A stretch of 64,000 nucleotides of DNA from the NCBI GenBank assembly GCA_021234155.1, contig JAJEKV010000034.1:7238028-7302027 (forward strand), given 5' to 3'. This document shows positions 22,860-33,999 of the stretch, piece by piece (the stretch's first letter is position 1; every line of letters starts with the position of its first letter). Made by a program: the position numbers and the translations under genes. The notes under the pieces are model-generated. The model ran no database searches. It saw nothing but the letters and a program-made list of their open reading frames with translations, and was not told where the DNA came from. This stretch comes from Isoetes taiwanensis. Its lineage: Eukaryota; Streptophyta; Lycopodiopsida; Isoetales; Isoetaceae.

Positions 22860-23465
22860 AATATCTGGCAATATCTAACATTATAACATCTACTATATTA
22901 GTTTTTATGGTTTACTAGTATTAGAAGCTTGTGTACTCATATTATTACTACCATTACTAGTTATTAACAATTGTGTTGTTTTTTTTAATGCTAGACATTA
23001 CATCTAGATATTACAATGAGACGAATGGCACGAAACAGACGAGGCCCAGGCTCAACATCACGAATGGGAGTCATCCAGGCATAAGGCATCACGTATGAGA
23101 TAAATCACCCTGCACAAGAAAATGTCGTCGAAGCTGAAGAGGCGCAAATCAACAAAGATGTGTATCGCATCTTGAGCCGCTATCCATATTGAATGCTTCA
23201 AAATTGATATACTACTTTTACTATCTTCAATGACTAAATAAATTTATAAATAATATGTTTTTAAAGCGTATGTAATTAAATTACATTATGCTATAATATT
23301 ATAGTTACTTAGGCTTCATATTAGTATTTGTTTTTATTTGTTATAATGCTACATATTGCTACATGTTTTACATTCGACATATTATTAATTACACAATATA
23401 ACATCAACTCATCCAAGTGTGATGTAACGTTGTTTGTTTTTGGCCTGAAAGGGGCAAAAAAAATA
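22860..23465. other. AT-rich DNA, nothing recognised
   Basis: No gene is seen. A short stretch at 23,015-23,190 is less AT-rich but has no convincing frame. Confidence 0.4.
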
Positions 23466-23835
23466 TTAACCTATAACAAAAACCATTACATTGCACGCCT
23501 TAAAATTAAATTCCCCCTTAAACCCCCTTTTGTTTGGGTGCATATTCACGCTGGGAGCCCTTATAATTATGTTTTGCACGTACAAAATCAACACCATATA
23601 GTATATTGCCTGAAATCTTATAGTATCTTGCAAATCTTGTTATACAGTATAACAAATTCTGTACATCCATACCCCACAACCGAGGAACTTTGTGTACGGT
23701 GTAGACTAAGGAATAAGGGGTGAATATGCCTATCCAACAGCTCTCGTTGCCCGGAGTCACCCCCGTGTGAATATGGGGTTTAAGGGAGAATTTAATTTTA
23801 AGGCATGCAATGTAATGGTTTTGGTTATAGGTTAA
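23466..23835. mobile_element. MITE, 370 bp, ~65-bp terminal inverted repeats
   Basis: It starts TTAACCTATAACAAAAACCA and ends with the inverse TGGTTTTGGTTATAGGTTAA. The arms match for about 65 bp with few mismatches (CCTTAAAATTAAATTC / GAATTTAATTTTAAGG). There is no coding capacity. The terminal TTAA could include a TA/TTA target duplication, so a Tourist- or Stowaway-like origin is possible but not shown. Confidence 0.88.
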
Positions 23836-24236
23836 TTATGGTGAGAGATCAGAGCAGTTTAGGTGTTTAAAGGTGACTTGATTTTCCAATTTCTCCTAAC
23901 AATAGTATTTCAATATCAATAGCTTCGCTGTCTTGACAGAAGGATCTCAACAAAATTGATAGGGCAAGGACTCCTTGGCTAATTGTGATAGTACATGTAC
24001 CATTGTATAACAGCAACTATCACCATCAGGGTGATGGGGAAGACACGATGCAATTGATGGAGACCCTACTAATTAAGCACAAAAGTTGATATTTTTATGG
24101 CAGATCATGTGCGTGCGTATGAATGCTGGGTAATGCAATTTTGACACTTCCCTTTTGAATAATACTCTTTGCTCCCCTCTTTTTCCTAAATCATTTTTAT
24201 TTTAGGATCAAATGTATAAGGGTTGGTATAATCCTT

Positions 24237-24930
24237 GTGGAATGGTGCACATTACAATTAGAGATGGCGGCAACCGAGAAGGTCGATCCATGCAGTAAGT
24301 GTTCTTTCTCTGTAACGTCTGTTGGGTTGGATATGGATGCAGTGGCTCACTTCTTTACCGACACCATGCACATTATGAGTCCAGGCACCTTCACAGCGCA
24401 GAGAGTGGGTGCCAAGCGGCCTGATCGGCCTCGCCATCTATTGGTCCATTTCTTGGCACCACGAGATAGGCATTATGTTTTGCAACATGGCAGTCACCTC
24501 AAGGGTATGCACTTTTCGGTACAAGAGGGCCTATCTCCAGTCCAGTTAACTCGCTGGCGAGACGAGCTATGCAAAGTTCGCGAGGCCAGGCTCCAGAAGA
24601 AATGGGCGGTATATCAGGGAGGCTCGACAATTATTCTTGACCAGTGGCCTGCAAACCCCTGGTTGGGATATTCTTAGTTTCCCAGCATGAACAACCTTGA
24701 TTTGATTTGGGCATTTGCCCTCAGCATGTATATTGTGTGGTGATGGGATCTTGCCCTCCTTTGTTCTGTGATGGGGGCTAGTCCCCTTTTGCTCGGTATA
24801 TTTTGGACTTTGGTCCCCTGTTCTGTCGTCACGTGTCCAATGGAACGCTGCCTAGTGATGTGATGTTAAAATACTATACTTATCTTATCTTATCTTATCT
24901 TATCTTATCTTATCTTATCTTATCTTATCT
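24237..24930 (+). mobile_element. LINE fragment encoding an ORF1p-like RNA-binding domain
   Basis: The 146-aa frame 24,237-24,677 contains RPRHLLVHFLAPRDRHYVLQ, then GMHFSVQEGLSPVQLTRW. This resembles the RRM/C-terminal part of L1 ORF1 proteins (R-P-R-x-L-x-V-x-F...D+...ISEDLSPE), which coat the LINE RNA. Instead of ORF2, a 200-bp UTR follows and ends in ten TTATC repeats (24,879-24,930), a LINE-type tail. The copy is therefore either internally deleted, a non-autonomous ORF1-only derivative, or an ORF with a 3' position unlike classic L1. The start codon is uncertain. Confidence 0.6.
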
Positions 24931-25097
24931 CTGCTTATGCATTCAATCATATCATTTGCTAATATACTACAATTCATTCAAGTTGACAACTCATATTCTT
25001 GTTAAATAAAACAATTATATGTTTGGAACAAAATTTTGTCTACAACAAGTTGTAATTGGATATGACATAGGGAGACTATTTGATATGAGCATTCTAG

Positions 25098-25551
25098 TGT
25101 AACGGGCCCATGGTAGACCGCTCGAGTATTCGAACCTTGAATGTGCCTGTGGGGCGTTCCCGAGACACCGGCATAAATGGGTAGAAGTGACTACTCATAA
25201 ACGTCTAGACAGTTTTGCCCAGTTGGTTAAGGGCATGTCGGTTAGGAACGTCACAGTTGGTATCAGAGCAGGTCTCGAGTTCGAGTCTCCATGGGTGCCT
25301 ATATGCATGGGTAATTTGCAAAGACTTGGTAATCATTGTGACATGGTATAGCCTTGGATGCTCGAGGACGAGCATAGTTCTAGTGGGAGAGACTGTAACG
25401 GGCCCATGGTAGACCGCTCGAGTATTCGAACCTTGAATGTGCCTGTGGGGCGTTCCCGAGACACCGGCATAAATGGGTAGAAGTGACTACTCATAAACGT
25501 CTAGACGGTTTTGCCCAGTTGGTTAAGGGCATGTCGGTTAGGAACGTTACA
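25098..25551 (+). mobile_element. TRIM retrotransposon, complete, with target duplication
   Basis: Two 158-bp LTRs (25,098-25,255 and 25,394-25,551) start TGTAACGGG and end CGT(C/T)ACA. They differ at only two or so sites. The internal region is 138 bp, with primer site TGGTATCAGAGC (25,258-25,269; initiator tRNA-Met) and purine tract GTGGGAGAGAC (25,383-25,393). The 5-bp target duplication TCTAG flanks it (25,093-25,097 and 25,552-25,556). It has no coding capacity, so mobilisation must be in trans. Confidence 0.97.
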
Positions 25552-25556
25552 TCTAG

Positions 25557-26600
25557 TCTAGTCTCCTGCAACAGGTCACCTGAAAATACTACAGTAAATT
25601 CGGTTAATATTAGTTCATGGTCAATTAATGTAAATGAGGGATGCCATAGAATATTTGCGGCCTTTCCTAGAGGATGTATTTACGCAGTCATCATCTATGC
25701 ATGGACGTGTTCAATTCGCAAGAAAGCTTCATTCGTGCTTGGCAGTATTAGGCCATGCATATCCTTCTAAAGGAGACGACTTACTGAAACTATTGGTAGA
25801 CTACATTTAATATTACTCACATGAATCGCCGCAGGTATATGACTATTATTAGAATTAGGGCAACTACAAATAATCCACATTTTTTGCTTAAACAATTTAG
25901 ATGCTGGTAATAAATATCTTCTTATAGTATATGTCACTAGTCATGTGCGCATCATAGGAGGTGGTTGCTATAAAGTAGCTATGGTATATGGCTTAGATTC
26001 TGCAATAGTAGATTTATTTTCTATTTGTAGTCATATGTTTTTTAAACCTTATATACAGAACTAATTTGGTAGGCTGCAATGCCATCAATTATGCAATGAA
26101 ATTATTAACAAGAAACTCTCTCATGTGTGCTTCCTAAACAATCAAAGGTAGTCAACAAGAGGCTAAAGGCTCATTGCACTTAAATTTGAACCAATCTATG
26201 TTACAACTACACGTCTAAGGATGAACCTATAATAACCTTGTGGCTTAACATGAAGAGCATTTCTTTTAAGTATAACATATTAGCTTTCTTCACAGCTTAT
26301 CTAAATTACAAGGTTAATGAAGGTAGGCGACCAGTGGTTAATGCTGGACAGGTATGTTGTGTTGTTATGCATAGTGGTTACAAGATGAAAGTATATGCAC
26401 CATCACATCTTTGGATTATGTTGGACAGTTGAGTTGTTGAGTAGAGCACACGAATTTCTCTCTCTTATCTCCCTTTAGTGTTCCTTGTAGGAACAACACA
26501 TATCTAACGTTAAACTTCTAGAAGATATTGAACATGACAAAAAACCATGGATAGTCAAGTCCAGTCTTTAAGTAAGCACAAACTTATGTTGGAGATTATT
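25557..26600. other. Decayed DNA, nothing recognised
   Basis: Short frames occur (25,483-25,770; 26,238-26,432) but none shows a family. Possibly an old copia relic. Confidence 0.3.
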
Positions 26601-27569
26601 CATACATGGTGAATAGCTCTTATTTTCAAAGTGGGAATGTAAATCAGATTCTGCACATTTCTTTTCGGAGTTAACCACGGTTTCTTTGGTTGCTCAATTA
26701 TAAGAGGCTCTGCCTTCTCAATCAATGCTAATTTCTCTTTCGGCACAGAGCAATTGCTGTAGGATTGCTCATCTTTTCCAAAAGCTTTTGCTAATGAAAC
26801 TGCATCTTTTGAAGAAATTTTCTTTTTCATCACATTTCGGTGTTGAGCCCAAACACATCTACTTGTCTGACATGAACCAGTTCTGAATTCTTAAACAGTG
26901 CAAGAAGCCCATCAAGACTGAACAAATCATTTACAGAATATTTATCTGTTCTTGCATTTAGGGCAACATGAAGGCATGCCACACCCCACGCTTAAGAGTT
27001 CTTTCTATTTCTGACACAAAGAGGGCCGGAAACAGGGCATGATCCAACACATTAGAAAATTCAAAATCAAAGTTTTCGTCTGCAAAAGGATGCCTGTGCA
27101 TATCACCTTTGATAACTAGGGGCAGTGCCAAAAGGAGATCAACGCCTATAGCATCTTGAATGCCATTTTCTTTCAGGGCCATAACTTCTTGCCCCACTCT
27201 GGATCCAATACACAAAGCTTTTCCTCCAGATTTCAACGAATTTTTCTTAGACAAATCCTGAAAGACGACAGCAAATTTATCTACCTTTCTTCTCCAATCT
27301 CTAGTTGTCCAGAGCTTTCCCAGCTTGGAATTCATAGTCTTTTTTAGTTAAAGACGCACATATTCATTATAGGAACCAAAATTAGAGCGTGGATGCACTC
27401 CAGTCACAGTTAAATTCTGAAAAATCTTCCCCCCATGGTTGCTATAGAGTTTTGAATCATAAACCACATACAGAAATGGTATAGTAAGTGCTACAGCCAA
27501 GGCAAAACTACGCACCAAAATGCCTCTGGCAGATAATCTTCTTGAAGAATGCAACTCCGGCGAGCCCAT
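26600..27569 (-). pseudogene. SAM-dependent methyltransferase pseudogene (plant membrane-anchored type)
   Basis: The minus-strand frame starts MGSPELHSSRRL with one N-terminal membrane helix (FALAVALTIPFLYVV), as in the plant family of type II membrane methyltransferases. It continues WTTRDWRRKVDKFAVVF, then the SAM-binding motif ALCIGSRVGQEV (about 27,200), GVDLL and FADENFDFEFSNVLDHALF. Breaks: an in-frame TAA at 27,348-27,350; a one-base shift near 26,990, where a G seems missing from the GG of RTLKRGGV; and another near 26,833. The family's C-terminal domain stops after PWLTPKRNVQNLIYIP. No later exon was found. Sequencing error could explain single shifts, but not the stop plus truncation. 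Confidence 0.75.
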
Positions 27570-28150
27570 GGCGTGATTTAGAGAGCAAGAACTTCACTCT
27601 TGTGTTAAGGATTCTGGAAAATTAAGCAGATCTAATTGCAAGAAAGGTTTAGCGAGTACAGAACCTGGTTGCAGTATGTTTTCCACCCACCATAGCTCCG
27701 GTTGCGCGGTTAAAAGACTTTTCTGAAGAAGAAAAAGGGAATGGATTAAGACCACGTCTCCATCGCCATTTTTTGATGGAAGGCGCCATCCTCCTAGTCG
27801 TCTTCATCCGCCGGACTTCATAGCCATTCCACTCTGTTTACTTGGACTGTATTATAAATGACACTGGCTTCCAGAAATGCGTCTTGATGCCCGCCATAAA
27901 AGGTTATCAGGGTTATCAGAAATCCGAAATTAATGCAATAAATGCTATCAATGCAACGTGTCACATGCTCGTAATTTTTAAGGAACAAATTAGGCGAGAA
28001 CAGAAATAGATACTGCATTAGATAGAAGGATAAGCTCAGAACAACTATATATTTCTGTGTAAAAGCACGTGTCGGACATAAGAATAATCAACAGTCTTGC
28101 ATCTCATAGCTTTTCAAAGATATTAGCACTCACAACATGGTTACCTTAAT
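27570..28150. other. 5' flank of the methyltransferase relic and unassigned DNA
   Basis: No gene is seen. The first ~250 bp would be the former promoter and leader of the relic. Confidence 0.35.
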
Positions 28151-28396
28151 CTAGAATCATCTCTGGTGTTCCCGGGAGTAGTAGAGCGGAAGTTTGCCAT
28201 TTGGCGGGACTTCTTGGGTGTTGTAGATGGTGATGGTCGGTTTGTACAGCAGTAGAGTTGCAGTTTTTCTGTGAGTTTGTTGTGGAGTGTCGAGGTATCG
28301 CTGTCTCTTTGGGGCAGTTCTCCTTCCTCCTCACTTGCTTTGTAACATTACCATTCTTTTAATATATTGATGACACAGTTCTTCAAAAAAAAAAAA
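28150..28396 (+). mobile_element. L1-type LINE 3' end with poly(A)
   Basis: A 5'-truncated 3' UTR ending TTTAATATATTGATGACACA, then GTTCTTC and an A run (28,385-28,396). This is the usual ending of plant L1 elements. It is distinct from the pentanucleotide-tailed LINEs elsewhere in the window. Confidence 0.7.
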
Positions 28397-28732
28397 ACAA
28401 TAAGAGTCCAACTACGAAAATGCAATGAACCCTCCCTGACGTTGTGTGCCATGTGCCTAGTACATAAAATACAATAGATTACTATTGAGCGCATGGTAAT
28501 TGCGAAGGCAAAAAATGCAAAAGGAATATTCTAATCAAGCCAACGGCCAAAAGGGATGGGCAAAGTCAGAATTTTCTCAAGCACACTTATTTTACATGAA
28601 AAAAAATGGCAAGAAGAAAATCCTTAACCTAGAATCATGTACGTGGCGGCTTGCAATCTATACAGTTAAGTGGAGTCATTATTGTATTCATTTTACTAAT
28701 TAGAAATCCCATTCCTTCCGTACGTCTTCCAT

Positions 28733-28965
28733 ACGGATGCTGGGATCATACCTTTAGGAGGTCATGGATATGCGAGATCAGCTATGTCCTCGGGCACACA
28801 CTTGACATGTATATATTATACATATATTTCATGATGATATATACATGTACATTTTGACAGCATTCTTATTAATGCCACGGTTTCCCCCTCAAAAACCCTT
28901 CGGGGCAGGGGTTTTTTAACCTGACTCTTTCATTGGATCCCATAGGCCGATTGGTCTTGCAAAAT
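28733..28965 (+). mobile_element. 5'-truncated LINE, second copy of the 22.2-kb family
   Basis: GATGCTGGGATCATACCTTT, GCGAGATCAGCTATGTCCTC and GGGGCAGGGGTTTTTTAACC match the end of the LINE at 22,420-22,640. The tail has been lost or replaced after CCCATAGGCCGATTGG. Confidence 0.85.
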
Positions 28966-29792
28966 ACCTTGTTCATTCTTACAAGCACAATCGTGTTCAT
29001 TTTCAGTAGTTTGCCGCATTTGCTATTCATTTTGAGTAGTTTGCTGTATTTTTCGTATTTGTATTCTATATTTATTTTTTTCGAGCATGTCGTATCATAT
29101 TCTGTATCCATATTTGGTAACTATCATCTGTGCTTGGGCCCTACATGAAGTGGTATCAAATGGCATATTTCGTAAAGCCACCTCCAAAAGATTTGCCCTT
29201 GGGGCAACCCGGACAAAATGTAAAGAAGAAGACAGTTGTTTTAATTACACAAAAGAAGCACAAGCAACGCAAATAGCAACCCTACCCCTAACTCAGCAAC
29301 AAGGGCCACCTTTCTTCTGCTGGGAAACTGCTGAGGCGTCGAGCATAGATAGGTTGCCTCTTCATCGAGCCCATCTGGCCTTGCCCGACGTGGAGAATTT
29401 ATTCAGCTCCACGTTGGGTGGGCGTAATACTCTATTATTTGCGTTTTTGCTAGTAATTCCGGTGATGGGCGGCTGTCAGGACACCCCCTCATATGTAAGC
29501 AAATTTTCATTTTTAAGTCCGGCATTCTGAATTGCTTGGTTTGTATCCAAAATTTCCTGGAAGAAATAGGGTTGTTTTTAACATGCAACAAAATGGCCCT
29601 GTTTTTGTACTTCTTGCCACAGAACAAAAAAATGCGTAAGGAAATTGAGGATATGATGATTCATTCTACATCTGGTAGTTCGGTTAGTGGTCCCTGCTGT
29701 TGAATGATGACACATTGCAACAATTCATGTTTTCAGATTTTTTTCTGGTCTTCCTATTCCACTTTCAATATAGTATTTTTTTTTCTTTGCAG

Positions 29793-32048
29793 GAAGTTGT
29801 GGAAGAGTTACGGGCCTTATTGTGCAAAGATCAACATGCAACTGCTTACCAGGTTCAATCGTGTTTGCTGTCATCTGCAGCCTCAAGCACTTCATGTGAA
29901 TCTAAAGTCCACAAGGAACTCAGTGTGGGAAAACTCATCGTGCATGAGGGACAAGATGGATATAATCATGTTAGCAAGCTTCCAGATGCTATGGGGGAAT
30001 TAAAAGAGAGCCAAGATGTTTTCATCTGGGATCTTGATGAGACATTGATTATCTTTCAGACATTGTCCAGTGGGAAATATGCCCAAATTTTTGAAGGTTC
30101 TAAGAATGTTAAGATGGGTAGCAAGCTCGGATGGAGATGGGAAAAACTTATTCTTGAAGTATGTGACCAGTATTTTTTTTATGAACAGGTACACAGCTTT
30201 GAAATGAACATGTCTTCTGTATAATTTGTATATATGTAAATTCATCCAGAATGTGGGTATGTACCATGCTGTGCTCCCTGCCTCGTCTTTTCTGTTGAAT
30301 GTGCCCATGTGGTCTTTACTGTATTTTCATCCTTTGCAGTCTGAAATTTATAGGATGCCATGAACTCAGGTAGAGGACTTCAATGAACCAAATATTGATT
30401 CGTTAAAGGAACATGATGATGGAGTAGATTTATCCACATATAATTTTGCTTCGGATGGTATTAATCCTTGCGATGATTTGAAGAAACGCAAGCTTGCGTA
30501 TAGGCATCGTCGTATAAAAGAACTATACTGCCAGGTATATCTGCAGATGCATTTTTCAAATTTGTAAAGTTTGCATGCTACATAATTAATAATGAACCTT
30601 CATGGTAGATACAAGTTTTTTGGGGCATTTCTCCATTTCAGGTTATTCACAAGGAAATGCATTTCAAGCTTTTACAAATGAAGCATTAAGGTGTGTTTGC
30701 TATTGTTTAAAGGCGTGCATCATGTATAGGATGGTTTATTTGTTCTGGTGGTTCGGCAATGCAGCCGTGAAGTAATATATTCGATTACTCAAAAATAAGA
30801 AGCCAAAATTTTTGCTTACATTTTTTAATTCTGGGCTGTCGAGACGAACAAGTCTCTGTGCGAGCACTAGTCTTATGCGGGCAGCTGCTATGATGCAAAT
30901 TCTTCATACAAAGCCCACTATAGCAACTGGGTATGACTGGCTCCCAGAAGACGTGTACAATGAATCCATTGTGATTTGTCTGTAGGGCATCTCATGGTCT
31001 TAGGATTTGGTTTTATACACTGTTTTCCAAACGAACAATTACTTTACATTTCCAGACGTGATAATATGTAATTGTATTTTGCAGGACCCAAGAGACTTCC
31101 TTAGTACAGAACAGCTGCAGGAGTGGGAAGATCTATATACTGCTACTGACTGCTACACTGATGGGTGGCTTTCTGCAGGTGAGATTTGACTGCACATGTC
31201 TTCTAACAGCATTTTGATGATGCGTGCAGTCCTTTATATAAATATCTAATGCAGCATTATGGTCTTTTAATTATAAATAGTCACATAACCAGAAAACTCT
31301 TTGTCCATGTTCAGTAGTCTATCTAGATAATAGCAAGCATAAAACCGGTTATGATGTAATAAAGTTCATTTCTTTGCTACGTGCATGAAGATTGTCTTAA
31401 AAATATTTGTTTTCTCAATAGGGCGATCAATCCTAGATTCGTGTCGCAAAGACGGAAATATCAATGTCTTGGTAACATCGTGTACCCTTATTCCAAGCCT
31501 TGTGAAGTGCCTGCTTTTCAGAATTAGTACGTTTATCGACAGCTCTTATGGTAAGACATGCATCCCGTACTCAGAATGAAAGTTTTTCGGGCTTGGCTTT
31601 ACAAAAGTGGCTTCTTGTTATCTATCATGTTAGAATGTTTTCCTGGGGGTTTCTAAATGCATTATACTTATGTTAGTATATTTTCCTGGAGGAATGTAAA
31701 TGCATTATACCTGGTCCTTGAGGATAGCCATGTATTACAGTTTGGCAGTCAACATATACAGTTCTAACTGATTTGGCAGTCAACATATACAGTTCTAACT
31801 GATTTTTCTATGTATTAGTGTACAGCTCTCGAGAAATTGGCAAATTGGAATGCTTCAATCGAATCAAGGAGTGCTTTAAAACAAATTCTAGATTTTGTGT
31901 GATTGGAGATGGGCTGGATGAGTGTCAAGCTGCAGAGTATTTGAAATGGCCTTTTGTACGAGTAGAGCATAAGCCTAAATCAGAGGGTTACCTACCTGCT
32001 TTGTCTATGGAGACTTTAAACCAATATATGAGAGTCATATATGGGTAA
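29793..32048 (+). CDS. EYA: Eyes-absent (EYA)-type protein tyrosine phosphatase, multi-exon
   Basis: Plant EYA proteins are HAD-fold tyrosine phosphatases with an aspartate nucleophile. Exons inferred from phase and GT-AG sites: 29,793-30,188; 30,370-30,534; 31,085-31,178; 31,422-31,550; 31,819-32,048. Motif I is FIWDLDETL (both Asp present, about 30,022), motif II is VLVTSCTLIPSLVKCLL (about 31,468), and the late acidic motif is IGDGLDE (about 31,903). The C-terminus MRVIYG matches plant EYA ends. No stop or frameshift occurs in these exons. The first exon with the start codon is not resolved; the frame 29,087-29,530 may belong to it or not. Compared with the Arabidopsis protein, the segments between exons 2 and 3 and after YTDGWLSA are short, so a small exon may have been missed. 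Confidence 0.88.
31739..31805. repeat. 33-bp tandem duplication in the last EYA intron
   Basis: TTTGGCAGTCAACATATACA...CTAACTGA occurs twice back to back, ending 13 bp before the acceptor AG at 31,817-31,818, so the polypyrimidine/branch-point zone is duplicated. Confidence 0.9.
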
Positions 32049-33700
32049 GTTAGCGTATAGGGGGGGAAAAAAAAGAGTGGGGAAAACAAGAAAAACGGGA
32101 AAGGCAAAAAAGAGAGGGAAGGTACATGTATAGTTATTGCTTCTAAAGATTTAGGTACATGCTTTTCAAGTATGTCTTTTGGAAATGTCACATTTTTCTT
32201 AAAAACTAACACTCAATCAACGATTGCACGAAGGCTTTAATGCCAAGGGTGATTATCATTCGAGCTGCAGTTCTAAATGCTTGTAAGGACATTGGAAATT
32301 TGGGAAGGTCATTTTAAAAGCTTATACTTGCATCACACAAAGGCCCATCCTCTCCTCTAAGTGACGTTATGGTCCCAAGTTTTTCATGCACCATGAAAAA
32401 GGATTGACATTTTGATGTGATGTTGTGTAGTGGTGATGCCTTTCTATTTGTGCTAGTGCATCTCCATTTTACATTTGGCCTTTCTTTTCCAGTCTCCCTC
32501 GCCTCCCTTGGCCTTGGTCATTGTTCCTTGCACTGTGATTCGAATAATTTGTGGAGGTTGTTGGTTCCAGTTCTCCATTTGAAGTAGTTAATTCTTTTAT
32601 TAGTTATGGATATATAATATATTGTTCATTTTCCCTTTCGCAATATGCTTTTGTTTTTTTAACGACATAGGAAAATACATCCAACACTCAACAATAGCAA
32701 CATGCATTTATCAAATGCTTACATGTTTTATTATTGCCTAGGATTTAAAAACCCTCGTCCAGCAGGTTCCAGGCAACAAATCTTAGTAGTAATTTGAGGG
32801 CGAAATCTTAGCAGTAATAAACTTGTTGATAAACTATACAATTGGACATATCAGTTGAATGGACATAATTGAGCTTGCATGTCTAGCACCTCCTAGACAT
32901 ATGGTGTTAGTTCCATTATTGAAGTTGTATGTAATATCACATCTAGTTCCATTATTGAAGTTGTATGTAATATCACATCTAGTATTTGGTTAGGTGGTAT
33001 AATAACAATAAATCTAGTATTTGGTTAGGTGTTATAATAACAATAAATCGTGTCCAAATAGGTGCAAATATTGCGCAATTATGAAGGGTTGATTACTCTT
33101 ATTTGACAATATTGACAGATCTTGTTTTCTCATCTATTCGTCTCAATTTTGAAGTAGTGTGCCCCAATTTGAATGGATGCAATCATCCCGCGCTTCTTCA
33201 TGGGCAAATACGTTAACATGTACTGCTGTGTGGACCCCTTGAAAGCGTGGGATTGATTTGACTTTTATAGTGTAATGTCTTTACCAACTTAAAAGCATAG
33301 GCATAAAAGCACATGTATAGGTATTGCTTGAGGCGATTATGATACTATTGTTTTGCACCTGTACGCACTGTTGTTCTTGCACATTCCATCTAGAGAGTCA
33401 AATGGCTCGCTTTTTCTTTCCAGCAGACTTTAAGGCGTTATGGGCTCATGGCCATTGTGTAGGCGAGGGTTGGAAGGCGAGGGTCTCCCATGTTTACCAT
33501 CTTCTGACAATATATTATGTGACGTTCCAGAGCATCTCTTCTGTGGAAGAATTTGATATGTGACCATGGACTTAACTCCAGGTGCTCGAGTCAAAGACGT
33601 TCTTGGAACTTGTTCTAATTCATCATTGGCCCCTATAATTCTACTAAATATAGAGGGAATGACCAAAACCTTGAACAAGTGTGACTGATGGGACTAGTCA
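32049..33700. repeat. Non-coding; diverged LINE tail and two tandem duplications
   Basis: 32,650-32,820 looks like a diverged minus-strand copy of the LINE 3' end at 20.2 kb (TTTTTTTAACGACA...GGATTTAAAAACCC...TAGTAGTAAT). At 32,908-32,981 a 35-bp unit (TTCCATTATTGAAGTTGTAT...) is doubled, and at 32,980-33,049 a 40-bp unit (TAGTATTTGGTTAGGTG...) is doubled. No gene is seen. Confidence 0.6.
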
Positions 33701-33739
33701 TAATGCTTTGCTTTGTGGCAATTATTATGCATTGCATAG

Positions 33740-33995
33740 AAAACCTTCTAAGCTGTCGTTACCCATATCTGGATATAAGTATCCAAATACATGGTAGTAG
33801 TGAACTCAACTTCTAGGTATTTGTATATTTGCACCGCTCCTACTCTATGGTCTTGATAAGTGAAGCAAGGTTGCCTATGTTGCCTCGAAGATAAGACCAG
33901 GAGTACCTTGATCTTGGCCAAATTTACTTTCATTCTAGTGTGTTGGCACAAGGCACTCAGTGCACTTAGATGTTGTTGCTTGCCGGATATAAATC
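33740..33995 (-). pseudogene. LINE reverse-transcriptase fragment
   Basis: The minus-strand frame reads MKVNLAKIKVLLV, FTYQDHRVGAVQIYKYLEVEF. It matches the region just after the RT active site (compare MTVNLAKSKIMIV...SYKYLGLDF of the LINE at 2.0 kb). No other domain is retained. Confidence 0.7.
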
Positions 33996-33999
33996 TATA

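Noticed and set aside
25214-25290. A tRNA gene
   Set aside because: A- and B-box-like words are present, but no cloverleaf can be drawn and the place is explained by the TRIM LTR and primer site.
29087-29530. N-terminal exon of EYA
   Set aside because: An open frame of 147 codons lies upstream, but there is no similarity to known EYA N-termini and it partly overlaps LINE-derived flank; left unassigned.
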